This document shows, one piece after another, positions 25,486 through 34,333 of a stretch of DNA of 64,000 nt. A model generated the notes under the pieces. That model was not told the DNA's origin and did no database searches. It worked only from the letters and a program-made list of their open reading frames with translations. Where the stretch lies: assembly GCF_021353235.1 (NCBI RefSeq), contig NZ_JAJTWT010000014.1:44965-108964 (forward strand). Reading direction: 5' to 3'. Position numbers and translations under genes: made by a program. Numbering within the stretch: the stretch's first letter is position 1; the number at the start of each line of letters is the position of its first letter. The DNA is from Pelomonas caseinilytica. Lineage in GTDB: Bacteria > Pseudomonadota > Gammaproteobacteria > Burkholderiales > Burkholderiaceae_C.

Positions 25486-26568
25486 ATGCGCCTGCCCCTG
25501 CCCCTGCCGATCTTTGCCCTGCTTTTCTGCGGCGCGGCCCATGCAGGTTTCGCTCCGCTGAACGGCCAGCAGGTCCTGCAGCAGTTCAACCTCGTGGCCC
25601 TCAGCGGCGGCAGCAGCAGCACCCACGTGCACGGCCGCGGCTGGATCGGCGGCAACTTCGTCGGCAGCAGCGGTGCCGAGTTCGCCAACGACAGCCCCAT
25701 CCCGGTGTCCAACTATGCGGCCCTGACGGTCATGGGCTCGGTCGGCAACGTGACGGTCAACAACAACGGCTCGGCGGCCGTCGGCGTCGTCGCCACGGGC
25801 AACCTGAGCAGCGCCACCGTCAACAACGGCGGCGGCGTGGTGCAGGGCTCCACCAACGGCGTGAACTTCAACGGCTCCACGGGCGGCGCCTACGTCGGCG
25901 GCTCGGCCACGGCCACCAACTTCAACAGCGGCAAGGTGACCAACCTGGCCGGCGACGCCAAGCTGCAGTCCGCCCTCAATGCGGCCTCGTCCACCGACAT
26001 GCGCGCGGTGATGGGCGGCCTGTCCAGCCAGCTCGCGGCGCTGGCGGCGACCAGCTCGATCGCCATGCAGGGCAGCAAGGCGGTCTTCACCGCCGTGGCC
26101 GACGCCACCGGCCGCGCCGTCTTCAACCTCAACGGCGGCTTCGGCGCCCAGGTGCTGGGCGCCTCGGAGTTCGAGTTCAACCTCGGCAACGCCTCGACCG
26201 TCATCTTCAACAGCGACCTGACCTCGGTCGTGGTGGGCGCCAACTTCCTGGGCGGCAGCGCCAGCGGCGCGCTGGCCCATGAGGCGGTCTGGAACTTCAA
26301 CAAGGCCACCAGCGTCACCATCAACAACAACTTCGGCGGCACCATCCTGGCCACCCAGGCCTCGTTCAAGAACATGGCCGACATCGAGGGCTCGGTGATC
26401 GTCGACACCCTCAACAGCAGCGGCGCCCAGGTCCACCTCTACAGCTTCACCGGCGACGTCACCATGCACAAGCTGCCCGAGCCGGCCTCGCTGCCCCTGG
26501 TGGCCGTAGCCCTGGCCGGCCTCGCCTGGGGCCGCCGCCGCGCCGGCTCGTCCGCCCGCGTCCGCTGA
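25486..26568 (+). CDS. choice-of-anchor A family protein with PEP-CTERM sorting signal
   Basis: 360 aa. Signal peptide MRLPLPLPIFALLFCGAAHAG. A choice-of-anchor A domain follows (FNLVALSGGSSSTHVHGRGWIGGNF) with Asn/Gly-rich beta repeats (NVTVNNNGSAAVG, SATVNNGGGV). The end LPEPASLPLVAVALAGLAWGRRRAG is a textbook PEP-CTERM signal: PEP, membrane helix, then arginines. Such proteins are cut by an exosortase and attached to or released from the cell surface, often in exopolysaccharide-producing strains. No exosortase gene is in the window. The stop is 5 nt before the prsT start. Confidence 0.9.
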   Translation: MRLPLPLPIFALLFCGAAHAGFAPLNGQQVLQQFNLVALSGGSSSTHVHGRGWIGGNFVGSSGAEFANDSPIPVSNYAALTVMGSVGNVTVNNNGSAAVGVVATGNLSSATVNNGGGVVQGSTNGVNFNGSTGGAYVGGSATATNFNSGKVTNLAGDAKLQSALNAASSTDMRAVMGGLSSQLAALAATSSIAMQGSKAVFTAVADATGRAVFNLNGGFGAQVLGASEFEFNLGNASTVIFNSDLTSVVVGANFLGGSASGALAHEAVWNFNKATSVTINNNFGGTILATQASFKNMADIEGSVIVDTLNSSGAQVHLYSFTGDVTMHKLPEPASLPLVAVALAGLAWGRRRAGSSARVR

Positions 26569-26573
26569 GCGCC

Positions 26574-29429
26574 ATGCGCCCGACTCGCCCGCTGGCGGTC
26601 CCGGCGGTCCCGGCGGTCCCGGCGGTTCTGGCCCTGGCCCTGTGCTCGGGCCTGCTCGGCGCCGCGCCGGAGAAGCCCGCCAACAGCGAGCTGGCCTATG
26701 CCTTCCTGAGCAAGGCCGAGCAGTGCTTCGGCAAGCGTGACCTGGCCTGCGCCCTGGAGAACGTGCGCAAGGCCCTCATCACCGACAAGGGCCTGCTGCT
26801 GGCCGAGCTGCTGCTCGGCAAGGTGCTGCTGGAAGGCGGCAACGCGGCCGGCGCCCAGGCGGCGGCCGAGCGGGCGCTGGCGCACGGCGTGCCGCTGGAA
26901 GACCTGGCCGAGACCCTCGTCCGCGCCGCCCTGCTGCAGGGCCAGCACCAGCAACTGCTGGCCGACGCCCGCCTGGCGCCGGCGCGCCTGCACGGCTCGG
27001 CCCGCCGCGCCGTGCTGCTGGCGCGCGCCCAGGCCCAGTTCGAACTCGGCCAGACGCGCGCCGCCCTGACGGAGCTGGACCTGCTGCGCGCCGACGACCC
27101 CGACCACCTCGCCGCCGCCCTGGCCGAACTGCCGATGCGCCTGCAGCTCGGCCAGCTCCGTGAAGCCGCTGCCGCCGTGGAGCGCGCCGAGCGCCTGGCG
27201 CCGGCCTCGGCCGACGTGCGCCTGGCCCGCGCCCAGCTGCTGCAGGCCCAGGGCGCTGCCGCGCCGGCCCAGCTCGCCGCGCTGGCGCAGGCCCTGGAGC
27301 TCGACCCCCGCCACCTCGAAGCGCGGCTGATGCGCGCCCAGCTACTGCTGCAGGGCAACCGCTGGGACGAGCTGCGCGCCGAGCTCAAGCCCTTGGCGGA
27401 CGGCCATGGCGCCGACCCGCGCGTCGCCTATCTGCAGGCCCTGGAAGCGGCCCAGCGCGGCGACCGGGCCGCGATGACCGCCGCCCTGCGCCGGGTGACG
27501 GCCCAGATCGACCCGCAGCCGCAGGCGCTGCTGCGTTTCCGCCCCCGGCTGGAGCTGCTCGCGGGCCTGGCCCACGTCGCCCTGGGCGAGGCCGACCAGG
27601 CCAAGCCCTACCTCGAGGCCTACCGCAGCAGCCAGGGCGACAGCCGCTCGGCCACGCTGCTGGCGCGCCTCTACCTCGGCCAGCACCAGACGGAAGCGGC
27701 CACCCGCACCCTGGAGGCCGCGCTCGCCGAACAGCCCGGCCGGGCCGACGCCCTCGGCCTGCTCGGCGCGGCCAAGCTCTCCGCGGGGCGGCCCGAGGAG
27801 GCGGTGGCGCTGATGCGCGAGGCCCTGCGCAGCCAGGAGTCGCCGGCCTTCTACGTCACCCTCGGCCAGGCGCTGCTGCGCCAGGGCCAGCTCGACGAAG
27901 GCCGGCGCGCCCTGCAGGCGGCGCTCCAGAAGGACCCCGACAACGCCGACGCCGCCCAGGCCCTGGCCGAAGCGGCCCTGGCCCAGGGCGAGGCCCGCGG
28001 CCTGCAGCAGGCCGCCGACGTGCTCGCCGGCCAAGTGCGCCGCCAGCCCCGCCAGCCCGCGCTGCGGCTGCAGCTGGCGCGCCTGCAGCTGGCCAGCGGC
28101 CAGGCCGCCGCCGTGCTGCCCCTGCTGGACGACGCCCTGCGGCAGGACCCCGACCTGCACGCCGCGCGGCTGCTGCAGGCCGAGGCCGAGCGCCGGCTCG
28201 GCCGCGAGGACGCGGCCCAGGCCCGCCTGGTGGCCATGGTCAAGGCCGACCAGGCCGCCGTCGACGCGGCCCTGGCCCTGGCTGCCCTGGAGGAAGCCCG
28301 CGGCCATGGCGCCGAGGCGCAGGGCTGGCTGGCGCGCGCCGTGGCCAAGGCCCGGCCGCCCGAACTGCGCCCGCAGGCGGCGCTGGTGGAGTTCCACCTG
28401 CGCCAGCGCCAGCCGGTCGAAGCCGCAGTCGCCGCCAAGGCCCTGCTGGCCCTGGCGCCGGAGCACGTCGGCGCCCTGCTGCTCGGCGCCCGCGCCGCCG
28501 TCGCCCAGGGCGACGCCGCCGGCGCCCGGCCGCTGCTGGTGCAAGCCGCGCGCCTGGCCGGCGACGACGTCGCCGCCCTGGCCCAGGCCGGCCGCCTGCA
28601 GCTCGCCGCCAGCGACCTGGCGGGCGCCCGCGCCACGCTGGACCGCGCGCTGGAGCGCCAGCCCGACCTGGCGCCGCTACAGCGCCTGCGCATCGAGGCC
28701 GCCCTGCGCAGCGGCGACGTGGCCGACGCCCAGGCGCGCGTCACGCGCCTCGTCAAGCAGCAGCCCAAGGCAGCCGTGAGCCACATGCTGCTCGGCCAGG
28801 TGGCCCTGGCCCGCCACGAGCCCGCCGAGGCCATCCAGGCCTTCGCCCAGGCCCACCGGCTGGAGCCTTCCACCGAAAGCCTGCTGCGCCTGTATGCCGC
28901 CCAGGTCGGCCAGGTCGATCCGGCGCGCAACCTCGCCCTGCTGCAGCAATGGCTGGCGCAGCGGCCCGGCGACGCCCTGGTGCGCAACGCCCTGGCCGAG
29001 AGCCTCGTCGCCCTCGGCCGCCTGGCCGATGCCCGCCGCCACTACGAGCTGCTGCTTCAGCAGACCGACGCCAACGCCGTGCGCAACAACCTCGCCGACG
29101 TGCTGCTGCGCCTCAAGGACCCGGGCGCACTCGCCCTGGCCAAGGAAGCCCTGCGCCGCGAGCCGGGCAACGCCACCATCCTCGACACCGCCGGCTGGGC
29201 CCATGTCCAGGCCGGCCAGGCCGAGCAGGCCCTGCCCCTGCTGCGCGACGCCCTGGCGCGCGACCCTGCCGCCGCCGGCACCCGCTACCACCTGGCCCAG
29301 GCCCTGGCCGCGCTGGGCCGCCGCGACGAGGCCTTGCAGGCCCTGCGCGCCGCGCTGGCCGACAACCAGGCCGCCTTCGACCGCCCGGCCGCGTTGACCT
29401 TGCTGCGGTCTCTCGAAGCCTCACGCTGA
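26574..29429 (+). CDS. prsT: TPR-repeat protein, PEP-CTERM/exosortase system PrsT-like
   Basis: 951 aa, close to the ~900-950 expected for PrsT. A signal peptide (PAVLALALCSGLLGAAP) is followed by an opening typical of the family (LAYAFLSKAEQCFGKRDLACALENVRKALITDKG). Many tetratricopeptide repeats run to the end, for example LLGAAKLSAGRPEEAVALMREALRSQE and LAQALAALGRRDEALQALRAAL. PrsT is normally encoded within exosortase A/EPS clusters and is thought to be a periplasmic scaffold. Here it is cotranscribed with a PEP-CTERM substrate. Very strong Ala/Leu/Gln bias; the repeats could allow recombination. Confidence 0.8.
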   Translation: MRPTRPLAVPAVPAVPAVLALALCSGLLGAAPEKPANSELAYAFLSKAEQCFGKRDLACALENVRKALITDKGLLLAELLLGKVLLEGGNAAGAQAAAERALAHGVPLEDLAETLVRAALLQGQHQQLLADARLAPARLHGSARRAVLLARAQAQFELGQTRAALTELDLLRADDPDHLAAALAELPMRLQLGQLREAAAAVERAERLAPASADVRLARAQLLQAQGAAAPAQLAALAQALELDPRHLEARLMRAQLLLQGNRWDELRAELKPLADGHGADPRVAYLQALEAAQRGDRAAMTAALRRVTAQIDPQPQALLRFRPRLELLAGLAHVALGEADQAKPYLEAYRSSQGDSRSATLLARLYLGQHQTEAATRTLEAALAEQPGRADALGLLGAAKLSAGRPEEAVALMREALRSQESPAFYVTLGQALLRQGQLDEGRRALQAALQKDPDNADAAQALAEAALAQGEARGLQQAADVLAGQVRRQPRQPALRLQLARLQLASGQAAAVLPLLDDALRQDPDLHAARLLQAEAERRLGREDAAQARLVAMVKADQAAVDAALALAALEEARGHGAEAQGWLARAVAKARPPELRPQAALVEFHLRQRQPVEAAVAAKALLALAPEHVGALLLGARAAVAQGDAAGARPLLVQAARLAGDDVAALAQAGRLQLAASDLAGARATLDRALERQPDLAPLQRLRIEAALRSGDVADAQARVTRLVKQQPKAAVSHMLLGQVALARHEPAEAIQAFAQAHRLEPSTESLLRLYAAQVGQVDPARNLALLQQWLAQRPGDALVRNALAESLVALGRLADARRHYELLLQQTDANAVRNNLADVLLRLKDPGALALAKEALRREPGNATILDTAGWAHVQAGQAEQALPLLRDALARDPAAAGTRYHLAQALAALGRRDEALQALRAALADNQAAFDRPAALTLLRSLEASR
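26595..26630 (+). repeat. in-frame 9-nt tandem repeat in the prsT signal peptide
   Basis: GCGGTCCCG occurs three times perfectly (26595-26621), then once degenerated (GCGGTTCTG), encoding AVPAVPAVPAVL at codons 8-19. Copy-number change would lengthen or shorten the signal peptide in frame. Confidence 0.85.
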
Positions 29430-29442
29430 ACACAACTCAAAG

Positions 29443-29510
29443 GCAACCACAGAGGCACGGAGGCACAGAGACAAATGCGGTCCTCTGTGTCTCTGTGCCT
29501 CTGTGGTTGC
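29443..29510. repeat. long hairpin repeat, copy 1
   Basis: Two 28-nt arms (29443-29470 and 29483-29510) pair apart from two G-U positions around a 12-nt loop. The arms read GCAACCACAGAGGCAC.. and ..GTGCCTCTGTGGTTGC. The same element recurs 0.85 kb downstream, and the two bracket the dienelactone hydrolase gene. In translated form it gives spurious peptides of the NHRGTETQR kind, seen widely in mis-annotated genomes. May also act as a terminator for prsT. Confidence 0.9.
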
Positions 29511-29607
29511 ATTTCTCTCGTCGCGTCATGCGCTGCGGAGGCCGTGAACGAGCCGTGGGCAACTGACCTGCGCTAGCCTTGGCGGTTCCCATCCTCCAGG
29601 AGCCCGC

Positions 29608-30303
29608 ATGAGCCGCAACATCCGCTTCCAGCGCCCCGACGGCGCGTCGGCCGAGGCCTATCTCGCGCAGGCCGAGCAGCCCCTCGGCGCCCTCGTCGTC
29701 ATCCAGGAATGGTGGGGCCTGAACGACCAGGTCCGCGGCGTGGCGCAGCGCTTCGCGAAAGCCGGCTTCACGGCCCTGGTGCCCGACCTCTACCGCGGCA
29801 AGAGCACCGTCGAGGCCGAGGAGGCCGAGCACCTGAAGTCCGACCTCGACTTCGCCGATGCCGCCTCGCAGGACATCCGCGGCGCCCTGCTCCACCTCAA
29901 GGGCCTCAAGCTCGGCGGCGGCAAGGTCGGCATCACCGGCTTCTGCATGGGCGGCGCGCTGACGTGGCTCGCGGCCCAGCAGTCGCCCGAAGCCGATGCC
30001 GCCGTCGTCTGGTACGGCATGCCGCCGGTCCAGGCCATCGATGCCGCCCGGCTCAAGCTGCCCATCCAGGCCCACTGGGCCGAGCAGGACGAGTTCTTTC
30101 CCATCGACCAGGTCGACGCGCTTGAAGCCAGGCTGCAGGCCGCCGGCGTGCGCTACGAAGGCCACCGCTACCTCGCCCGCCACGCCTTCGCCAACGAGAC
30201 GGCGCAAGGCCCCGGCCGCATCCCGCAGACGCAGTACGACGCTGCCTGGGCGCAGCAGGCCTGGGACCGCACGCTGCGCTTCCTCGGCCAGCATCTGTGC
30301 TGA
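29608..30303 (+). CDS. dienelactone hydrolase family protein
   Basis: 231 aa, usual family length. An alpha/beta hydrolase of the carboxymethylenebutenolidase type, with cysteine nucleophile in GITGFCMGGALTWLAA. The acid lies in WAEQDEFFPIDQ and the histidine in RYLARHAFANE. The early EWWGLNDQVRGVAQRFAKAGFTALVPDLYRG is characteristic. Classical members open dienelactones in chloroaromatic degradation, but most genomic copies have unknown substrates and no aromatic pathway is nearby. CAGGAG lies 8 nt before the ATG. Bracketed on both sides by the hairpin repeat. Confidence 0.9.
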   Translation: MSRNIRFQRPDGASAEAYLAQAEQPLGALVVIQEWWGLNDQVRGVAQRFAKAGFTALVPDLYRGKSTVEAEEAEHLKSDLDFADAASQDIRGALLHLKGLKLGGGKVGITGFCMGGALTWLAAQQSPEADAAVVWYGMPPVQAIDAARLKLPIQAHWAEQDEFFPIDQVDALEARLQAAGVRYEGHRYLARHAFANETAQGPGRIPQTQYDAAWAQQAWDRTLRFLGQHLC

Positions 30304-30317
30304 CGTAAAACTCAAAG

Positions 30318-30391
30318 GCAACCACGGAGGCACGGAGGCACAGAGGAAACACGGAGCTCTTCTCTCTGTGGCTCTGTGCCTCTGTGGTTGC
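30318..30391. repeat. long hairpin repeat, copy 2
   Basis: Arms 30318-30345 and 30364-30391 mirror copy 1, with one A-to-G and a few arm-compensating changes. The loop differs in sequence and is longer (18 nt). Conserved stem with variable loop indicates the hairpin itself is maintained. Confidence 0.9.
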
Positions 30392-30434
30392 ATTTCTCTC
30401 CGCGGGTGACGCCAAACACCACGGGCGACCGAAT

Positions 30435-33400
30435 TCAGCCGCTGCGCCTGACCCGCAGGCGCGGCTCGGTCAGCCAGGCGGCGTCGTCCAGGCACAGGCC
30501 TTTTGGCCGCACCCCGTCCGCGCCCACCACGCCCACGTAGCCATCGCGGCCCTGCTCCTTGGCGGCGTAGAGGGCGGCATCCGCCAGGCTCAGCGTCGCG
30601 TCCCAGTCCCAGGCCCGCGGGGCCTGCGGGTCCAGCGGGAAGACGGCGAAGCCGATGGACACCGTGACCGGCAGGGTGCGGCCGTCGGCCAGGGTGAAGG
30701 GCCGCTCGCGCACCGTGGCGCCGAAGCGCGCGGCCAGCTCGGCGGCGCCGCTGCGCGCGCCGCCGCGCGCCAGGGCGAGGAACTCCTCGCCGCCCCAGCG
30801 CACCAGCACGTCGCTCTCGCGGAAGACGGCGCGCAGCCGCTGGGCGAACTCCACCAGCACCTGGTCGCCCGCGGCGTGGCCGTGGCGGTCGTTGATGCGC
30901 TTGAAGTGGTCGATGTCCATCAGCATGACGAGCAGGTCGGCCTCGTCGTCGGGATGGCGGTCGGCGGCGCCGCGGCGCGGCTCCGTGTAGTGGCGCAGGC
31001 TGAGCTGCAGGTCGGAGGCCACGCGCGAGTCCAGGTAGCGGCGGTTGCGCAGGCCGGTCAGCGGGTCCGTCGTGCTGGCCTCGCGCAGCTCGGCGGTGCG
31101 CTGGTCCACCAGGGCCTGCAGGGCGGCTTCGCGGCGGCGCAGCTGGGCCGTGCGCCGCGCCACGCCCCAACGCAGCAGCGCCCACAGCAGCGTGAGCCCG
31201 GCCAGCACGCCGCCGGCCTGGGCCCAGCGCGTCTGCCACCAGGCGGGCAGCAGCTCGATGTCGAGCCACAGCGGGCGGTCGCTCCACATGCCGTGGTGGT
31301 TGGTGGCGTACACCTCGAGCCGGTAGTGCCCCGGCGCGAGGCCGCCGTAGGTGGCGAAGCGGGCGCTGGCGTCGGTGAAGGTCCACTCCTGGTCCCAGCC
31401 GTCCAGGCGCAGCATGTAGCGCAGCCGCGCGGGGTCGGTGTAGTCCAGGGCGGCGAACTCCACGGCGAAGCTGCGCGTGCCCGCCGGCAGCTTCAGGCCG
31501 CGGGCGAACTCCTGCTCGGGCTGGAAGGGCTGGCCGTTGCGGCGCAGGCTGCTCACGACCACCGGCGGCGCGTAGCGCGAGGGCATGAAGGCCAGCGGCT
31601 CCACCACCAGCAGGCCACGGCTGCCGCAGAAGAGCAGCCGGCCGTCGGGCAGGGCGGTGTCGGCGAAGAAGCGCGGCGTGCCCATGGGCGGACCTTCGGC
31701 GCCGCTGAGCTCGTCCAGGCGGTCGGCGGCGGGGTCGTAGACGGACTGCTGGCTCCAGATGCGGCCGTGCGCGTCCTCGTGCAGGTTGACGCCGAAGGGC
31801 CGCCCCGGTGCGCCCAGGCGCTCGCTGATGCGCTCGAAGCGCGCCCGGCCTTGGGCGTCGTAGCCCTTGAGCCGGTGCAGGCCGCTGACGGCGGTGTCGA
31901 CGTAGAGGCGGCCGTCGCGCGTGTGCAGCAGGCCAAGCACGGCCGGAAAGCCGAGGGCTTCGCCCGGCGCCCCCACCACCTCCACCAGCCGCTGGCCGTC
32001 CCACCGGAACAGGCCGGCCAGGGCGCCCACCCAGAGCTGGCCGCTGCCGGGCTCGACGTGCAGCGCATGCACGCCGCCGCGCAGCGGCTCGCCGTCCGCG
32101 CGGCGCACGCGTTCCACGCGCGCGGCCTGGGGCGAGGGCAGGCGGTAGAGGCCGTCCTGCATGCCGACCCAGACCTGCCCGTCCGGCAGCGCCAGCACTC
32201 GGTGGGCGCGGCCGCCTTCCAGCGGCCAGCTGGCCAGCAGCCGGGCGCTGCGCGGCTCGCGCCGTTCGAGGCGGCCGTTGGCGGCCAGCCAGACGCTGCC
32301 GTCCGGCCCTTCGGCGAGGTTGTCCACCGGCGTGTCGGCCTCGCGCGGCCAGCGTCCGACGGTGCGCAGCTGCGCGTCCAGCAACGCCACCGGACCGCTG
32401 TGGGTGGCCACCATCAGCAGCCCGTCGCGGCGGGGCAGCAGGCCGCGCAGGTCGCTGCTGGCCAGCGGGCTGTCCGGGTCGGCGTCGGGGCCGCGAACGG
32501 CCAGGGCGGGATGCTGACGGTGGCGCTGCAGGCCGACGCCATAACCGCCCACCCACATGGCGCCGGCCTGGTCGCGCAGCAGCACGTTGACGTCGTTGCC
32601 GGCCAGGCCGCCGGGCAGGTGGGGGTTGTGCCGCAGCTGGCGCAGCAGGGCGCCGCTGCCACCGTCCAGCCAGGCGATGCCATCGGTCAGGCCGGCCCAG
32701 ACCGTGCCATCCGCACCCTGGGCCAGGGCCTGGACGCTGCCCTTGAAGCGCGCCGCCAGCCAGCGCGGCTGGCCGTCCTCGCCGATGCGGCCGATGCGGC
32801 CGTCCATGCTGCCGAACCACAGCCGGCCATTGCCATCCTCCAGCAGCGTGCTGATGCCGACGGCGCCTTCGGGCAAGGCGAGCGGCGCCCAGCGCCCCTG
32901 CGTGTCGCGCCGCGCCAGGCCGCGCCAGTGGCCGGCCCACAGCGAGCCGTCGCGGGCCACGGCCAGGGCCAGCACGCGGCCCTCGGGCTCGCCGTCGACC
33001 AGCAGCGGCTCGGTGTCGAAACGACCCGCCTTGGCCTCGTAGCGCAGCAGGCCCTGGCCCAGCGTGCCCACCCAGACGCGCCCGGCGCCGTCCTCGGCCA
33101 GGGCGCGGATGGGCGTGTGGCGCTCGCCGCCGCCGCCGAGCATGCGCACGCGGTCGAAGGCGGGCTCGTAACGCGCCAGGCCGTTGACCTCGGTGCCTAT
33201 CCACATGCCGCCGTCGGCCGCCGCGGCCAGGGAGCGCACCCAGCCGAGGTTGCGCTGCACGGGCGTGCCGCCCTCGCGTTCGATGGGGCGCAGCCGGTAG
33301 CCGTCGAAGCGGGCCAGGCCGTCGCTGGTGCCGATCCAGATCAGGCCCTGCCGGTCCTGGGCCAGGCTGCCCACCACGTCGCGCGGCACCGGCACGCTGG

Positions 33401-33494
33401 CGAACTGTGGCTCCAGGGCGCTCGGGTCGGCCTGGGCCACCGGCACCCGGGCCAGCGCGATCAGCAGAGCCAGCGTCAGGGAGGGGCGGATCAT
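30435..33494 (-). CDS. two-component-regulator-propeller diguanylate cyclase (GGDEF)
   Basis: 1019 aa from MIRPSLTLALLIALARVPVAQA (signal peptide); an in-frame ATG at 33521 adds nine residues. Fourteen or so propeller repeats (GLIWIGTSDGLARFDGY, GRVWVGTLGQGLLRYE) build a periplasmic sensor. A Y_Y_Y beta domain follows (FAVEFAALDYTDPARLRYMLRLDGWDQEWT). One membrane helix (GGVLAGLTLLWALLRWGV) leads to a cytoplasmic GGDEF domain with DIDHFKRINDRHGHAAGD and the active-site variant RWGGEEF. It should make cyclic di-GMP in response to an extracytoplasmic signal, perhaps a glycan by analogy with hybrid sensors. Not visibly in an operon. Confidence 0.92.
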   Translation of the reverse strand: MIRPSLTLALLIALARVPVAQADPSALEPQFASVPVPRDVVGSLAQDRQGLIWIGTSDGLARFDGYRLRPIEREGGTPVQRNLGWVRSLAAAADGGMWIGTEVNGLARYEPAFDRVRMLGGGGERHTPIRALAEDGAGRVWVGTLGQGLLRYEAKAGRFDTEPLLVDGEPEGRVLALAVARDGSLWAGHWRGLARRDTQGRWAPLALPEGAVGISTLLEDGNGRLWFGSMDGRIGRIGEDGQPRWLAARFKGSVQALAQGADGTVWAGLTDGIAWLDGGSGALLRQLRHNPHLPGGLAGNDVNVLLRDQAGAMWVGGYGVGLQRHRQHPALAVRGPDADPDSPLASSDLRGLLPRRDGLLMVATHSGPVALLDAQLRTVGRWPREADTPVDNLAEGPDGSVWLAANGRLERREPRSARLLASWPLEGGRAHRVLALPDGQVWVGMQDGLYRLPSPQAARVERVRRADGEPLRGGVHALHVEPGSGQLWVGALAGLFRWDGQRLVEVVGAPGEALGFPAVLGLLHTRDGRLYVDTAVSGLHRLKGYDAQGRARFERISERLGAPGRPFGVNLHEDAHGRIWSQQSVYDPAADRLDELSGAEGPPMGTPRFFADTALPDGRLLFCGSRGLLVVEPLAFMPSRYAPPVVVSSLRRNGQPFQPEQEFARGLKLPAGTRSFAVEFAALDYTDPARLRYMLRLDGWDQEWTFTDASARFATYGGLAPGHYRLEVYATNHHGMWSDRPLWLDIELLPAWWQTRWAQAGGVLAGLTLLWALLRWGVARRTAQLRRREAALQALVDQRTAELREASTTDPLTGLRNRRYLDSRVASDLQLSLRHYTEPRRGAADRHPDDEADLLVMLMDIDHFKRINDRHGHAAGDQVLVEFAQRLRAVFRESDVLVRWGGEEFLALARGGARSGAAELAARFGATVRERPFTLADGRTLPVTVSIGFAVFPLDPQAPRAWDWDATLSLADAALYAAKEQGRDGYVGVVGADGVRPKGLCLDDAAWLTEPRLRVRRSG

Positions 33495-33683
33495 GGGCGG
33501 CGCGAACTTGAAACCCGGCATTGTCCAAGCGGCGAATGAGCTGCCCGCGCCATGTTTACCCGGCCTCGAACGAGGCGCGGCCAGCGGCGCGACGCCCTTC
33601 GAAGTGGGGATGCGCGGCCGGTCTGGTCATGACGTGCCAGCCGACGTGCGGCCAGAATCGCCGCAAGAACAGGGGGTGCTGCG

Positions 33684-34325
33684 ATGAACGTGTTTGTCAG
33701 CGTCGGGTCCACCGCCAATCCCGCCCACGAGACCTTCGTCAAGGCCGTCGAGGACCGGCTCCGCGCCGAGGGGCTGACGCCGCTGACCGTGGGCCGCAAC
33801 TACTTCACCTCGGATTCGCCCTTCATCGGCGTCAACAAGCTCATGGACGACTGCCGCGGCGTCGTCGTCATCGCGCTGGAGCGCATCCACGTCGAGAGCG
33901 CCACCGAAAAGCGCGGCAGCGCGGCGGAGGGCAAGCTGCGCGACGTCAAGCTCGCCACGCCATGGAACCAGATCGAGGCGACGCTGGCGTACAGCCGCAA
34001 GCTGCCCTTGCTCGTGCTGGTGGAGCAAGGCGTGCGGCAGGACGGCCTGCTCGAGCAAGGCTTCGACTGGTACGTGCTGAACACGCCCCTCGAGCCGGCG
34101 GCGCTGGCCACCTCGGAGTTCAACGGCGTGCTGGCGTCATGGACGAGGAAGCTCTCCAGCGCGCCGGCCGTGCGGGCGCCCGCTGCGGGTCCGGCCAGCC
34201 CTGCCGACATGACGGTCGGGCAGCTGCTGGGCGCGCTCAAGCCGGCCCAGCTGTGGTCGGTGCTGGGCGCCCTGGCGGCGGCATTCGCCGCCACCTTTGC
34301 GCTGGGCGGCAAGTTGTTCCACTGA
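33684..34325 (+). CDS. TIR/nucleoside-deoxyribosyltransferase-like protein with C-terminal membrane anchor
   Basis: 213 aa. The first ~155 residues look like a Rossmannoid enzyme: strand MNVFVSVGST, the hydrophobic strand RGVVVIALERI, then WNQIEATLAYSRKLPLLVLVEQGV. The last places glutamate E98 where TIR and nucleoside 2-deoxyribosyltransferase folds have their catalytic glutamate, before a strand starting after LPLL. A proline/alanine linker (155-175) leads to one transmembrane helix (about 190-209) with a five-residue tail. GGGGGTG before the ATG is the likely RBS. No named family is certain; a NAD- or nucleotide-processing role is inference. Confidence 0.6.
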   Translation: MNVFVSVGSTANPAHETFVKAVEDRLRAEGLTPLTVGRNYFTSDSPFIGVNKLMDDCRGVVVIALERIHVESATEKRGSAAEGKLRDVKLATPWNQIEATLAYSRKLPLLVLVEQGVRQDGLLEQGFDWYVLNTPLEPAALATSEFNGVLASWTRKLSSAPAVRAPAAGPASPADMTVGQLLGALKPAQLWSVLGALAAAFAATFALGGKLFH

Positions 34326-34333
34326 GCCCCGCG

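Noticed and set aside
29443..30391. The two hairpins as a CRISPR or integron cassette structure
   Set aside because: There are only two copies, each self-complementary, separated by a normal gene, with no spacers, cas genes or integrase.
29437..33528. A 1363-residue minus-strand frame spanning the hairpin repeats and the GGDEF gene
   Set aside because: It reads the GGDEF gene in the wrong frame and contains the NHRGTETQR-type artefact from the hairpin repeats.
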